From: an uncultured Butyricicoccus sp.
GTDB lineage: Bacteria > Bacillota > Clostridia > Oscillospirales > Butyricicoccaceae
DNA: 64,000 nt
Direction: 5' to 3'
NCBI RefSeq assembly: GCF_944381005.1
Contig: NZ_CALWJM010000003.1
Location: forward strand, 1-64,000
Below the pieces are notes generated by a model that worked only from the letters and a program-made list of their open reading frames with translations, did no database searches and was not told the origin of the DNA. The position numbers and the translations under genes were made by a program. This document shows positions 63,822 to 64,000 of this stretch, in pieces; within the stretch, counting starts at the first letter, position 1; every line of letters begins with the position of its first letter.

Positions 63822-64000
63822 ATGGAGTACAACGTTTCGATGCTGTTGGAAAAAATTAAGGTAGTTGCAGAACAGACGCGCACAGGTGCGGTCAAGGCGG
63901 CAGACCGGGCAGGGCGCAAAGCCAATGAAATGGCGCAGGCGACCCGCTTGAATTTGCAAATTTTTGACCGGAATACCGAATGTGAAGTGTTATACAAGGA
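63822..64000 (+). CDS. Partial gene for a small helical protein, cut by the window end
   Basis: 59 complete codons visible, no stop before the edge. GAAAGGAGAAG precedes the ATG. The N-terminus is a continuous amphipathic helix (MEYNVSMLLEKIKVVAEQTR and RAGRKANEMAQATRLNLQI) with many Ala and charged residues. It resembles the first part of small Clostridial proteins that end in a zinc ribbon, but the rest is missing, so the identity is open. Confidence 0.6.
   Translation, partial: MEYNVSMLLEKIKVVAEQTRTGAVKAADRAGRKANEMAQATRLNLQIFDRNTECEVLYK

Noticed and set aside
1..64000. CRISPR arrays, rRNA genes and intact insertion sequences
   Set aside because: No regularly spaced repeats, rRNA sequence or transposase gene was seen.

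Overview
The window looks like chromosomal DNA of a motile, anaerobic, Gram-positive Clostridia-type bacterium (Oscillospiraceae/Butyricicoccaceae-like by gene content; the genus is not resolved). Supporting signs are strong AAGGAGG ribosome-binding sites, a type 1B PyrD/PyrK pair with a PyrR attenuator, DUF4364, HemZ, an EFR1-type ferredoxin, L10 and candidate L1 leaders, a sucrose PTS and a flagellin gene. There is no rRNA operon and no CRISPR array.

Layout. 1-630: AT-rich edge with a probably truncated unknown gene, then tRNA-Arg(CCG). 860-5289: YitT-like membrane protein, two small uncharacterised loci (one with a pair of compensating homopolymer frameshifts), tRNA-Gln(CTG), a PIG-L deacetylase and a DUF1015 protein. 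5499-10058: sucrose regulon (LacI-type repressor, EIIBCA permease, sucrose-6-phosphate hydrolase) with a palindromic operator. 10085-23251: flagellin behind a sigma-28-like promoter, followed by a visibly AT-richer island of glycosyltransferases, nucleotide-sugar enzymes, methyltransferases, a radical SAM protein and an acyltransferase, read here as a flagellin glycosylation island. Its C-methyltransferase is split by a G7 tract, suggesting an on/off switch or a lesion. 23286-26740: HAD phosphatase and ThiM, divergent from a cupin/CMD pair with a MerR-type 19-bp-spacer promoter, then a formate/nitrite-type channel and a 59-residue unknown protein. 26900-36009: PyrR attenuator and pyrR-pyrF-carA-carB, pyrK-pyrD and a phosphatase-acetyltransferase fusion. 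36070-41071: ruvX, rpmG-secE-nusG-rplK-rplA, L10 leader with rplJ-rplL, then pyrE where rpoBC would normally follow. 41137-41789: Xre regulator and membrane protein. 42001-44617: a compact phage-type cassette (collagen-like tail protein, small proteins, holin candidate, amidase) without other phage genes, next to a second identical tRNA-Gln. 45002-64000: typA, DUF4364, GNAT, radC, uvrB-MBL-EFR1-uvrA, recJ-rel-dtd-MBL-hemZ-kinase and the start of one further gene.

How it works together. The pyr genes supply UMP under predicted PyrR control of the first operon, while pyrE sits separately. The ribosomal block carries likely autogenous leaders for L1 and L10. The most unusual segment is the flagellin island: its enzymes together suggest synthesis of a branched, C-methylated deoxyhexose from CDP-glucose and its transfer to flagellin. 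Small phage-like and homopolymer-disrupted loci are the other parts worth a second look.
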